Shown: one piece after another, positions 14,720 to 23,674 of the stretch | Position numbering within the stretch: position 1 is the stretch's first letter | Layout: each line of letters opens with the position of its first letter | Origin: Gammaproteobacteria bacterium | Lineage (GTDB): Bacteria > Pseudomonadota > Gammaproteobacteria > Pseudomonadales > Azotimanducaceae | Direction: 5' to 3' | Assembly: GCA_009840545.1 (NCBI GenBank) | Contig: VXNM01000008.1 | Coordinates: forward strand, 440,339-504,338 | DNA length: 64,000 nucleotides | Translations under genes and position numbers: made by a program | Notes under the pieces: model-generated | The model's database searches: none | What the model was told of the DNA's origin: nothing | Seen by the model: only the letters and a program-made list of their open reading frames with translations

Positions 14720-14864
14720 GTCATGTGGGACCGGTATTGATAGTGATTCACTTTGAAGTGCTGAAGCAGAGCTTTGCTTTATAGTCGAGGCGAACAACGG
14801 ATGTTAAATACTGTCAAACTAGTACGAACTGGTGTCTTGTGCACTCAATACTGAAGGAAACTGA

Positions 14865-15974
14865 ATGAGAAACAGTCAGACAATCACGATTGTGGGTATT
14901 TGCGCAATGCTGGGTTTGAGTGGGTGCGTTTACATAAACGTCAATCGAACACAAGACAGCAACGACGAAGTACCGAGAACTAGCACACAAGCGGAATCAG
15001 CAGTTACTGGTTATGTCAGCGAGGAGGGACAGCAGAACATACCTCCAAACACAATGAACGAAGTGAGTGAGAGGGGCAATCAAGCAACGATGAACACAGA
15101 ATCCGATTCGACCTCGACAATACGAAACGAGCAAACTTTTAGTTTCCTCAACCCGGATACCTTCCACTTGGCAGACAAAAAGCAACGAGAAACTCTCAAA
15201 GGCATTTACGAGAGTGAATTCGATCTCTCGCACCTCTCCCAAGATGATCAGAACATTCTTTCGGAAGCCCTCAGCAAGAGTGGCATCGAAGTTCAATCCG
15301 TGTGCGTCGTCAATAAAGAAACAACCGCAAAAATCGGTGCATTCTTCAGAAATTGGAACATGATTCAATTGACGAAGTACCATCCGCCCTCTCAAGACCA
15401 CCCCTATTCACACTTGGTAGAGGAGACTGAAGAGTCCGAAAAGAACGGCCAACCGACTACGCGGAGATCATATAGTCAAGGTGCAACCGACTATCCCTAC
15501 CCTTTGAGCGAAGCGAATGCTGTGATTAAACTCGTTCCGATCAACCTTAGTACTACCAAAGTTCTAGAACGAACTGAGAATTCCGTGACGTATGAAGCCG
15601 ACCCGTCCAAATTGCTCTTTGTCAACCTTAGGGAAGAGGATCAACTGTGGGATACAGACGATAGCCGTGTAGTATTCAATATAGATGTCCAACGGAATCG
15701 GTTAAATTGGCTGAAGTATGAACTCAAAGAGTCTGTCAAGGTACACACCTTTGTCAGGATTTCCGACTTTCAACTGAGCTACGAATTTGTTGAAGACGAA
15801 AGGCTCAATCGAAACGTAGTACGATCGGTCGATCACTCGATGAAAGGCAGGCTTGCGTTGTTATTTAGACCCAATCTCAAGATCTCAAATTCTTTCAGCT
15901 ACGACACCTGTTCCTCTGCTCCCCCGACCGAATCCTATCTGTTTCAAAGCATGTCCGCTATTGCGAATCTGTAG
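14865..15974 (+). CDS. Predicted lipoprotein of unknown function
   Basis: 369 aa from ATG 14865, preceded by AAGGAAACTGA as a reasonable ribosome binding site. The leader ICAMLGLSGC ends in an LSGC lipobox, with the lipidated cysteine at about residue 21. A low-complexity Ser/Thr/Gln/Asn-rich linker (to about residue 90) is followed by a folded, charged domain (DTFHLADKKQRETLKGIYES, then VKVHTFVRISDFQLSYEFVED). Two further cysteines (SVCVVN, YDTCSSAPP) could form a disulfide. No family is recognised. It is a single gene downstream of gltD after 145 bases. Confidence 0.65.
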   Translation: MRNSQTITIVGICAMLGLSGCVYINVNRTQDSNDEVPRTSTQAESAVTGYVSEEGQQNIPPNTMNEVSERGNQATMNTESDSTSTIRNEQTFSFLNPDTFHLADKKQRETLKGIYESEFDLSHLSQDDQNILSEALSKSGIEVQSVCVVNKETTAKIGAFFRNWNMIQLTKYHPPSQDHPYSHLVEETEESEKNGQPTTRRSYSQGATDYPYPLSEANAVIKLVPINLSTTKVLERTENSVTYEADPSKLLFVNLREEDQLWDTDDSRVVFNIDVQRNRLNWLKYELKESVKVHTFVRISDFQLSYEFVEDERLNRNVVRSVDHSMKGRLALLFRPNLKISNSFSYDTCSSAPPTESYLFQSMSAIANL

Positions 15975-16050
15975 CCTAGACTCCTGTTATCGCTAATCGT
16001 GCGAAATTCGCCTGATTCTTCAGGGTCTGTAGCAGGGAGCATTGGAAGGA

Positions 16051-16446
16051 CTAGCTGTCTGCTTTTTCTCTTTGAAAAAGTTCCTGTACAAGGCGTACTA
16101 CAAAGAGAGCTGCCCAAAGACATAGGTACGTGACGTGCCACTCCCCTTCCACAAATCTATAAACAATAGGAAAAATTAGAAGTCCCGGAAAGATCAAAAT
16201 GGCACAGCCGCAACCTGTAAGCGACCCAAGTGCCGTTGCAAAGAAATGAGGCCACTTACCGCGGATAAGTCGGTAGATAACAGTAAACACGACAATAAAC
16301 AGAGCGATCGGCAATAGAACTGCCACTAGCCACGAGGATCCCCACCACTCGGTCAGTCCGAAAATTATGATTGCCAAAAGAACCAATTCAAGCGCATAGA
16401 TGATCCACTCCCAAAAACGAGCGATGTATCTGGCTAGTTTGGTCAC
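16051..16446 (-). CDS. Small integral membrane protein, four predicted helices
   Basis: 131 aa starting at GTG 16446. It is mostly hydrophobic, with four likely transmembrane segments: IIYALELVLLAIIIFGL, LVAVLLPIALFIVVFTVIY, the glycine/cysteine-rich SLTGCGCAILIFPGLLIF, and TYLCLWAALFVVRLV. The tail is charged (QELFQREKADS). No family is recognised. It is convergent with the lipoprotein gene at 14865 and divergent from the dehydratase at 16619. Confidence 0.6.
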   Translation of the reverse strand: MTKLARYIARFWEWIIYALELVLLAIIIFGLTEWWGSSWLVAVLLPIALFIVVFTVIYRLIRGKWPHFFATALGSLTGCGCAILIFPGLLIFPIVYRFVEGEWHVTYLCLWAALFVVRLVQELFQREKADS

Positions 16447-16618
16447 TTGCTTGAATCCCTCACTGAGAGCATTCGAACCATGCTAGCAAGTCGTCACGGT
16501 CTCTGACGATCTGCATCACTTTGACACTGAGCGTTTGTCGACTTGCCAAAGATCCATACTCTGAACAAGAGTGGTCATGTATTCTGAGGCGAGACTGTAG
16601 CGTTTACAGAGTTATGAC

Positions 16619-17830
16619 ATGAAGATTACCCATATCGACACATTTGTCGTTGACGCCGGATGGCGTCCCTGGCAATTCGTCGCAGTTCGAACCGACGAAG
16701 GCATAACTGGTTACGGCGAGTGTTCTGATGGCCGCATGCCTTACAGCATTGTGGGAACGGCGAAAGAATTCGAAGCGATACTTAAGAATCAGGACCCTTG
16801 TGCGGTAGAGGCTCGATATTGGGACATGTACCGAATGGCACGTCAGAGCCCCGGAGGTATTGCTGCCAAAGCGATTGCAGGTATCGAACTCGCTTTGTGG
16901 GACATCAAAGCGAAATCTCTGAATGTCCCCGTCTATGAATTGTTAGGAGGACCGCTACGCACGCGACAAAGGGTCTACTGGTCACATTGTGGTAGCTCTC
17001 GGGCGGGCAACCACGAGATTCTTGGAACGCCCCAAATTCGAACTTGGGACGATATCACCAATCTAGGTAAGGAAGTAGTCGCTCGCGGTTTCACAGCACT
17101 GAAGACCAACATAGTGTTTCCTGGGGAAGTTGCTTCGACATACCGAGGAGGATTCGGCGGCGGGGAGGGAACAACCGATGGCAATGTAACCAATGAACTG
17201 CTTGATCACATTCGTACTTTGATTGGTACCTTTCGAGATGCCGTTGGACCGTATGTGGATATTGCTTTGGATCTGAACTTCAATTTCCGCACCGAAGCGG
17301 CGACTCGCATTTGTCGCATTCTCGAGGACTTGCGCATGATGTGGGTGGAGATTGACATGTACGAACCGGATGCGTTACGTGAAATCCGAGATGCCGTTGC
17401 CGTACCTGTGTGCTCAGGCGAGAATCTGTTTACGTCAAGAGAATATCGTCGCTACTTTGAAGCGCGTTCGATGGACGTTTGCATGGTCGACGTACCGTGG
17501 AACGGGTTTGCAAATTCTCGAAGGGTTGTCGAAATGGCCGAGACCTTTGAAGTCAACTGCGCCCCACACAACTACTACAGCCACCTTTCTACATTGCACT
17601 CGCTGCATCTTTGCAACATCTCTCCAAACATCCGGATTTGTGAGATTGACATCGACGACGTGCCTTGGAAAGACGACCTCGTGACTGAACCTCTAGATTT
17701 CGATTCCGGTTGTGTGGTAATTCCAGATCGTCCGGGATGGGGAGCGGACCTCAACGAGGAAATCGCTCGTCAGCATGTTTGGAAACCCGGACGGTTACCG
17801 GGCTATTGGTCAGGTCGGGCGAAGAAGTGA
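16619..17830 (+). CDS. Mandelate racemase/muconate lactonizing-type enzyme (acid-sugar dehydratase-like)
   Basis: An enolase-superfamily enzyme that abstracts a proton alpha to a carboxylate. It has the capping domain (first 120 residues, MKITHIDTFVVDAG at the start), metal ligands in a D-x-N pair (IALDLNFNF), WVEIDMYEP and CSGENLF, a VDVPWNGF strand, and a C-terminal catalytic histidine in CAPHNYYSHLSTLHS. The length of 403 aa and the PHNYYSHLS motif resemble galactonate/gluconate-type dehydratases. Exact substrate is not readable. It is a single gene, convergent with priA with only 7 bases between them. Confidence 0.85.
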   Translation: MKITHIDTFVVDAGWRPWQFVAVRTDEGITGYGECSDGRMPYSIVGTAKEFEAILKNQDPCAVEARYWDMYRMARQSPGGIAAKAIAGIELALWDIKAKSLNVPVYELLGGPLRTRQRVYWSHCGSSRAGNHEILGTPQIRTWDDITNLGKEVVARGFTALKTNIVFPGEVASTYRGGFGGGEGTTDGNVTNELLDHIRTLIGTFRDAVGPYVDIALDLNFNFRTEAATRICRILEDLRMMWVEIDMYEPDALREIRDAVAVPVCSGENLFTSREYRRYFEARSMDVCMVDVPWNGFANSRRVVEMAETFEVNCAPHNYYSHLSTLHSLHLCNISPNIRICEIDIDDVPWKDDLVTEPLDFDSGCVVIPDRPGWGADLNEEIARQHVWKPGRLPGYWSGRAKK

Positions 17831-17837
17831 GGCCGGA

Positions 17838-19988
17838 CTATGACATTCCAGATGGGTCGACATCAATCGACCACCGGATTTTGCTCCGTACGGGGGAGTG
17901 TCTTTCGATAGTACGCAGCGACTTGTGCAACTCGGCACGAGAATCTGAAATCAGAGCAGCTTGATATCTCCATCGATTCGAGACTCGTGCAATTGGAGCT
18001 GGTACCGGTCCAAACGTCTCAATCTGAGGACTATCGATTTCATCCAAGCGATCTTTAAGGAACAGTTCCTGCTCCTCGGCATTGGAACCTTCGGCTCTCA
18101 ATAGGGCTAAGTGGGTACATGGAGGCATCGATGCTATACGGCGCTCAATCTGCTCACTTTTGACAAAGCCTTCGTAACCGTCTCTTGTCAACGCTTGAAG
18201 CAATGGATTGTCAGGGTCGACGCTTTGAATCCAAACCTCGCCTCGTCGTTCCGCCCTGCCTGCACGGCCCGCCACTTGAACGATTAACTGCGCAACCCGT
18301 TCCGGTGCACGAAAGTCGCTACTCATGAATCCTGCATCAGCATCGACCACCACGACCAAAGTCACATTGGGAAGGTGGTGACCTTTCGCCAACATTTGTG
18401 TACCCACCAAAATGCATTTTCTCTCGGCCCGAAGATCTCTAAACAATCTTTCAAGTTTGGTGCTTGTACTTGTAGAGTCACTGTCGACTCGATACAACGG
18501 TACTCCCGAAAAAAGTGACCCGATGTTCTCTTCGATTTGCTGAGTAGCCGCACCGAACGAACGAATCCGGGAAGATTCACAAACTGGGCAAGACTCATGG
18601 ACACGATAGCGACGTTCGCATTGGTGGCATCTCAATTCTGTTCTAGGAGTCTCGTGGAGTGTCAGTTTCACGTCGCAGTCGTCGCAGGTCGCCCGCCAAC
18701 CACAGTCGAGACAGTACACAGTCCGTGCATATCCTCGCCGATTTATCAGAATCAGCACCTGCGCATCGGTATCTAGGTGCTGTTTGATCTTGGCCACTAG
18801 TACCGGACTCAATCCTGCTTCAAGAAAGTGTCCGCGTATGTCGAGGACATTGAACCGTGGCATTTCGGCCGTTCCGGGTCGGTGCCAGAGTTTGTGCAGC
18901 AAATAGCTCTTCCGGTCAACGTTGTGCAACGTCTCAAGCGAGGGCGTCGCGCTCCCCAAGATGCAGGGGACTTGCAAGAAGCTCGCTCTCACGACGGCCA
19001 TGTCACGAGCGGAGTACCGAAGAGAGTCATCCTGCTTGTAAGAAGTGTCGTGCTCTTCATCAACCACAATCAGACCCAAGTCTTTGAAAGGTGCAAAAAT
19101 TGCGGAGCGAGTGCCGATTACGATGCGGTGCTCACCTGATCCAATTCGCGTCCATACATCAAATCTCTGCACGTTTGTCTTCATTGAGTGAAGAACTGCA
19201 ACGTTTCCAAATCTGGACTTGAAGGTGTCCGAAGTCTGGGGTGTCAGGGAGATTTCCGGGACGAGTACGAGTGCCTGCTTGCCTGCCTCAAGAACTTGCT
19301 TGATTACCTGGATATAGACTTCCGTCTTGCCACTACCCGTGACACCGTCAAGTACGTGAACCCCGAATGTGTCGAGCTGGTCAGTGATTGATTGGATAGC
19401 TGTGTCTTGTTCGGCCGAAAGTTCAAATCCAGCCGGTCTGTATTCGTACTCGTCCTCGACGTACTCCCACTGAACCATGTCCTTCCTCAAGAGCGCTGAC
19501 AGTACTTGCTTGTCGGCACGCAATTCCTGAAATTCAGAGTCGGTGAGAGACTTTCTGTCTTTGAGTAGATTCCAAAGCTCTGCCTGTCTGTGAGCATTCT
19601 TAAACGCCGGAGTCTCTTTGTTGGGCTGGATTGACCAACGCTTCTGAGGTTCTACGTTTGTTTTTCTGCCGCGCATCGCTTCAGTCGGTAGCATGGTTTC
19701 GAAGACCGCGCCAATCGGAAAGTGGTAATAGTCGGCCATCCAAAAAGCCAGACGAAGCAAGTCGAGACTCAGAAGTTCCTCTTCATCGACTACATGGTCG
19801 ATTGACTTCAGTTTTGAGCCAAATTCCGACTCTGACTCTAGACTCGTTACAACACCAATCGCTACTGAATGTCCGAACGGCACTCGCACTCTACCTCCGA
19901 CCACGGGTAGCGCATCTGAGTCGGGAACCTGGTAGTCATACACCTGCCAAACAGGGCGTGGGATTGCTACCTTAACAATCTGATTCAC
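17838..19988 (-). CDS. priA: Primosomal protein N', replication-restart helicase
   Basis: A 3'-to-5' superfamily 2 DNA helicase that reloads the replisome at stalled forks. It has an N-terminal 3'-DNA-binding domain (residues 1-105), Walker A GVTGSGKTEVY (about 215-225), the DEEH box (VVDEEHDTSYKQ), and eight zinc-binding cysteines in four CxxC pairs (CLDCGW, CDDCD, CHQCERR, CPVCES). Helicase motif VI appears as QVAGRAGRAERRGEV. At 716 aa it is slightly shorter than E. coli PriA. The start is GTG 19988. Confidence 0.97.
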   Translation of the reverse strand: MNQIVKVAIPRPVWQVYDYQVPDSDALPVVGGRVRVPFGHSVAIGVVTSLESESEFGSKLKSIDHVVDEEELLSLDLLRLAFWMADYYHFPIGAVFETMLPTEAMRGRKTNVEPQKRWSIQPNKETPAFKNAHRQAELWNLLKDRKSLTDSEFQELRADKQVLSALLRKDMVQWEYVEDEYEYRPAGFELSAEQDTAIQSITDQLDTFGVHVLDGVTGSGKTEVYIQVIKQVLEAGKQALVLVPEISLTPQTSDTFKSRFGNVAVLHSMKTNVQRFDVWTRIGSGEHRIVIGTRSAIFAPFKDLGLIVVDEEHDTSYKQDDSLRYSARDMAVVRASFLQVPCILGSATPSLETLHNVDRKSYLLHKLWHRPGTAEMPRFNVLDIRGHFLEAGLSPVLVAKIKQHLDTDAQVLILINRRGYARTVYCLDCGWRATCDDCDVKLTLHETPRTELRCHQCERRYRVHESCPVCESSRIRSFGAATQQIEENIGSLFSGVPLYRVDSDSTSTSTKLERLFRDLRAERKCILVGTQMLAKGHHLPNVTLVVVVDADAGFMSSDFRAPERVAQLIVQVAGRAGRAERRGEVWIQSVDPDNPLLQALTRDGYEGFVKSEQIERRIASMPPCTHLALLRAEGSNAEEQELFLKDRLDEIDSPQIETFGPVPAPIARVSNRWRYQAALISDSRAELHKSLRTIERHSPVRSKIRWSIDVDPSGMS

Positions 19989-20083
19989 AGGTGATTGTGA
20001 CCTAGGTATTACGATATTGTGTTATTCAACTATTATACAAACGAACAGTATATTGTAGTTGCCCGACGTAATTCAATTAATAG

Positions 20084-20215
20084 TCAGCACTGCGAGCAAG
20101 ATTGGGGATTCTTGATCGGCATACTTTCGATCCTCATATTCCCGAAGACGCAGAGTGACTTTCTGGTTACTCTTCCAATGGAAAAAGGAGTGCCTTGGTC
20201 GGACAGCACCTTCAT
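20084..20215 (-). pseudogene. Relic of a DUF5615 (PIN-like) toxin gene
   Basis: The ATG at 20215 overlaps the stop of the DUF433 gene as ATGA, the usual coupling of such pairs. Its first 15 residues, MKVLSDQGTPFSIGR, resemble the N-terminus of DUF5615 PIN-like proteins (M-K-V-L-x-D-Q-G-T-P). After that the frame loses resemblance and stops at TGA 20084-20086 after 43 residues, against roughly 100-120 in intact members. No reading frame restores the catalytic acidic region. I interpret it as a decayed toxin. The family match is from memory. Confidence 0.5.
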
Positions 20216-20481
20216 TTAATCAACGAAGTGCGATAGTAGACTGCTTCGTGTTCAAGAACCAAGCGAACCTGTTCTTTCTTGACACCCGGAAACCACTCAA
20301 TGATGTCATCGATTGATGCTCCAGCGGCAAGGTTTTCGTATAGCCTATATAGCGGGATCTGCGTTCCAGCAAATAACCATACACCGCTGACTCGACCAGG
20401 ACTCTGTTCCACTGCCTGGCATTCGTTCCAATTCGTCACTTTCAAGGATTCTAGCGTGTACACACATTGGAAAATTGTCAA
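20212..20481 (-). CDS. DUF433 antitoxin-like protein (VapB45 type)
   Basis: 89 aa from TTG 20481, or 83 aa from GTG 20463. The segment GVWLFAGTQIPLYRLYENL, followed by AAGASIDDIIEWFPGVKKEQ and VRLVLEHE, is the DUF433 domain. DUF433 is a winged-helix-like domain found as the antitoxin partner of DUF5615 PIN-like toxins. The start codon region overlaps the end of a degenerate frame upstream, and the stop overlaps the toxin relic. The reading frame itself looks intact, so this may be an orphan antitoxin or regulator. Confidence 0.7.
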   Translation of the reverse strand: MTIFQCVYTLESLKVTNWNECQAVEQSPGRVSGVWLFAGTQIPLYRLYENLAAGASIDDIIEWFPGVKKEQVRLVLEHEAVYYRTSLIK

Positions 20482-20846
20482 ATTGTGTTGACTTGGATTT
20501 CGGTCAATGGATTCAAAGTGCGTGCAAGCATAGATCGATCTAAATCAAGTGACTTGAAGTATTCGACACTCACCTGCACTTTATCTATCGGTTCATTCAA
20601 TTCTGCTGTTGCTGTTGAATCGGCAGCTTTCTCAGCAGGAAAATGGACTCCCTGCAAAAAGAGATATGAACCACTAGCTGCAATTCTTTGCTCAAAATCT
20701 TTCTCTCTTCTTGCCGTTGAGACGGAGTAGACGAGGCATCAATACCTCATATCCACAACTATTGCACCTTTCTCTAAGTAGCCACTCAATAGAACAACAC
20801 AGCAAACAGCAAGGAAGACAGTCGTTAGCGATTTCTTCGGCTGCAA
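20478..20846 (-). pseudogene. Degenerate or interrupted small membrane-anchored protein
   Basis: A coherent reverse-strand frame lies between hutI and the DUF433 gene. It can begin at TTG 20846 (residues MQPKKSLTTVFLAVCCVV at the start, with a transmembrane helix), reads MRY and then meets TGA at 20739-20741. It continues in the same frame for 86 codons (STARREKDFEQRIAASG, VSVEYFKSLDLD) to the stop at 20478-20480. The two halves together look like a one-pass membrane protein of about 120 aa broken by a nonsense codon. It could also be two unrelated short frames. No family is recognised. Confidence 0.35.
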
Positions 20847-20935
20847 TTTACCCCCAAACGGCTCTGGCAGCTTGGTATCGACGCGATAACATTGCTAGTC
20901 GCCTCGATATAGTCCCACTCATAGAACGGACGTCT

Positions 20936-22162
20936 TCAGTCGTTTTGTACTACAGGCGTGCCCTCAATGTATAGTCGATTCAGCTGATTTAGCCCCGCCC
21001 AGTAGGTTAGCTCTCGTGGATGTCCAATATCCCATACAGCAACATCCGCGCGCTTCCCTAGTTCGAGCGTGCCACGATCACTAGACAGACCGAGTGCTTT
21101 GGCAGCGTTGCACGTAACACCCGCAAGACACTCCTCTGGAGTCAAGTGAAAAAGGTTTGTTCCAAGATTCATTGCAAGGCGTAACGAACACAGCGGGGAA
21201 GTACCAGGATTGCAGTCAGTTGCAATGGCAATTGGCACTTCACACTCTCGCAGCAAGTCTACGGGGGGATGCTGCGTCTCCCCAAGAGTCAAGAATGCCC
21301 CTGGAAGCAAAACCGCTACGGTTCCGGAGTCCCCAAGAGCTCGCACTCCTTGGGACGATGAGTACTCGAGATGATCCGCTGACAGTGCGTTGAAGGAAGC
21401 GGCAAGTTCAGCACCTCCTCCGTCACTCAGTTGATCGGCATGTAGTTTGACAGGAAGACCTAGTTTGGTCGCTTCCTCAAATAGTCGCCCAACTTGATCA
21501 GCAGAAAAAGCAATACTCTCGCAATAGGCGTCGACGGCATCGGCAAGATTCCTCTCATGTACAACCGGCAATACATCCGAGGAAACAAAATCAATGTACT
21601 CGTCAGTTTGACCTTGATACTCTGCGGGAATAGCGTGCGCACCTAGAAAGGTCGTTGTTATCGAAGCAACGTGGTCATTGTGAAGAGCTCGGGCTGCAGC
21701 AAGCATCGTTAGTTCGGTATCGAAGTCCAGACCGTATCCAGACTTAACCTCAATCGTGGCTACTCCTTCGAACAAGAGCGAATCGGCTCGGAGACGTGCA
21801 GTCTCTGTCAATGATTCCTTGGTTGCGCTTCGAGTTGCATGAACTGTCGTTCTAATCCCGCCACCTGCACGGGCTATTTCCTCGTAGCTAACACCATTAA
21901 GTCTCTGTTCAAATTCCGCTGCACGGTCGCCTCCAAAAACCAAGTGCGTGTGGCAGTCAATTAGAGCGGGAGTAAGCCAACGACCCTCGAGGCGCTTGGT
22001 ATTGGAAGCATTCCCCTCTGGAAGTTCAGACTTCGGTCCTATCCAGGCGATACGACTGTCTTTGATCGCCAAAGCAGCATTTTCAATGACGCCATATGGC
22101 TCTGAATCTGAGCACATCGTCGCGACATTTACATCGGTCAGTAAGAGGTCCCAAGTACACAT
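20936..22162 (-). CDS. hutI: Imidazolonepropionase
   Basis: Third step of histidine degradation: imidazolonepropionate plus water gives N-formimino-glutamate. This amidohydrolase has the metal-binding [19 protein letters not shown] (about residues 68-86), the catalytic [11 protein letters not shown], further ligands in [12 protein letters not shown] and KLHADQLSD, and the aspartate in [11 protein letters not shown]. It is 408 aa and starts at ATG 22162. It is transcribed away from hutF across a 78-base divergent spacer, so both directions of the hut set are probably controlled there. I see no obvious HutC-type palindrome. Confidence 0.96.
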   Translation of the reverse strand: MCTWDLLLTDVNVATMCSDSEPYGVIENAALAIKDSRIAWIGPKSELPEGNASNTKRLEGRWLTPALIDCHTHLVFGGDRAAEFEQRLNGVSYEEIARAGGGIRTTVHATRSATKESLTETARLRADSLLFEGVATIEVKSGYGLDFDTELTMLAAARALHNDHVASITTTFLGAHAIPAEYQGQTDEYIDFVSSDVLPVVHERNLADAVDAYCESIAFSADQVGRLFEEATKLGLPVKLHADQLSDGGGAELAASFNALSADHLEYSSSQGVRALGDSGTVAVLLPGAFLTLGETQHPPVDLLRECEVPIAIATDCNPGTSPLCSLRLAMNLGTNLFHLTPEECLAGVTCNAAKALGLSSDRGTLELGKRADVAVWDIGHPRELTYWAGLNQLNRLYIEGTPVVQND

Positions 22163-22240
22163 GGTTCAGCAACCAAGTTTGCGAAGAATTACGATAGCAT
22201 AGACGCACCCAACCTACTCCTATTTTCTCGATTTCCTCCA

Positions 22241-23605
22241 TTGACCACCGTCTTCGCCAAGAATGCACTTCTAAAGAATGGGTGGGCTCAAGATGTTCGA
22301 CTAAGGATTTCCGACGGATTGATTCAATCGGTCGAATCAAACGCGAAAACTGAAGCAGGAGACATCGTCGAAGAACTAGTCATTCCCGGCATTGCAAACG
22401 CCCATAGTCATGCCTTCCAACGTGCCTTGGTTGGACACACCGAGGCTCGAGGACCCAAGGCAAGCGATAATTTCTGGAGTTGGCGGACCCAGATGTATAG
22501 GCTGGCCAATGCGATTACTGCTGACGAGCTCTACTCGATCGCTTGTCAGTTGTATACGGAGATGGTGTCTTTCGGATATACATCCGTTGCGGAATTTCAC
22601 TACCTTCATGGATCTGATTCTGGTCCGGGTCGATCGCTAGAAATGTTCTCCGCTCTTGAAAGAGCGGCCGAGGATTCGGGAATCAGATTGACCTATGTCC
22701 CGATACTCTACGAGAGAAGCGGCTTTGATAACGATCGACCACGAGGAGAGCAGATTCGATTCACGATGACAATTGAGGAATTCGTTGAACATTACGAGCA
22801 AGTTCGTGAGTCCTCGAACTCCACTGTGATCGTTGGATTGGGAGCACACAGCCTTCGAGCAGTTCGTGGAGAGTCGCTAAGTGAACTTGTACGTATCGCT
22901 AAACGCGATGGTTGTCCTATGCATATCCACATCTCCGAACAGACGGCGGAAGTGGAGCAATGCATCGAGCAACACAATGCACGACCTATTGAGTGGCTGT
23001 TGCAGGAATTCCCTGTCGAGTCAAACTGGTGTCTAGTTCATGCGACGCACGCATCGGACAAAGAGCTTGAGTTGCTAGCCAAGACTCATGCAATTGTCTG
23101 TCTATGCCCCTCAACGGAAGCTAACCTCGGAGACGGAATTTTTCCGCTCAACACATGGCTGGGTCACGAAGGAAGAGTCGCAATTGGCTCGGATAGTCAT
23201 GTAGGAGTCAATCCTTTTGAGGAACTGCGCTGGATCGAGTATGAACAACGCCTCATGAACCGAGCTCGCAACGTGGCAAACTTCGAGGACTCACACATGG
23301 GGCGCGGCTTGTTCCAGACGGTTGTGAAAGGCGGAGCGTTAGCGTGTGGACATCGCAAGCATCATTTATCTCCCGGCAGCTACGCCGACCTAATTGCATT
23401 GGACGAAAGTCATCCCGTACTAATGGGTCACAGTTCGGATTCAATTCTTGATGCACTCGTGTTTTCCGGCTATTCGCTACCCATCGATCGAGTGATGATG
23501 GGTGGAGAATGGTACGTAACCAATGGCGTGCACAATCGCGCGCAAATAAACAGCTGCCGATATCGAGAAGTAATTCACAAGCTGTGGGAAACTACTCCAT
23601 CATGA
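22241..23605 (+). CDS. hutF: Formimidoylglutamate deiminase
   Basis: Converts N-formimino-glutamate to N-formylglutamate and ammonia, which defines the five-step histidine route. It is an amidohydrolase with metal ligands in NAHSHAFQRAL (about residues 56-66), the VGLGAHSLRAV strand, MHIHISEQ and IGSDSHVGVNPFEELR. It is 454 aa, close to Pseudomonas HutF. The start is TTG 22241 (CCATTGACC); no in-frame ATG precedes the amidohydrolase core. It heads the hutF-hutU-hutH-hutG operon. Confidence 0.95.
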   Translation: MTTVFAKNALLKNGWAQDVRLRISDGLIQSVESNAKTEAGDIVEELVIPGIANAHSHAFQRALVGHTEARGPKASDNFWSWRTQMYRLANAITADELYSIACQLYTEMVSFGYTSVAEFHYLHGSDSGPGRSLEMFSALERAAEDSGIRLTYVPILYERSGFDNDRPRGEQIRFTMTIEEFVEHYEQVRESSNSTVIVGLGAHSLRAVRGESLSELVRIAKRDGCPMHIHISEQTAEVEQCIEQHNARPIEWLLQEFPVESNWCLVHATHASDKELELLAKTHAIVCLCPSTEANLGDGIFPLNTWLGHEGRVAIGSDSHVGVNPFEELRWIEYEQRLMNRARNVANFEDSHMGRGLFQTVVKGGALACGHRKHHLSPGSYADLIALDESHPVLMGHSSDSILDALVFSGYSLPIDRVMMGGEWYVTNGVHNRAQINSCRYREVIHKLWETTPS

Positions 23606-23674
23606 ATGTGTTCAGCGGGTCCAATCGCTCAAGTCAGTCGTCCATTGGATCCGGTTGCCTAAGGGACTAAGTTA

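Noticed and set aside
14741-14783. Promoter-like TTGAAG and TTTATA upstream of the lipoprotein gene at 14865
   Set aside because: The spacing of about 19 bases and weak -35 make it indistinguishable from chance.
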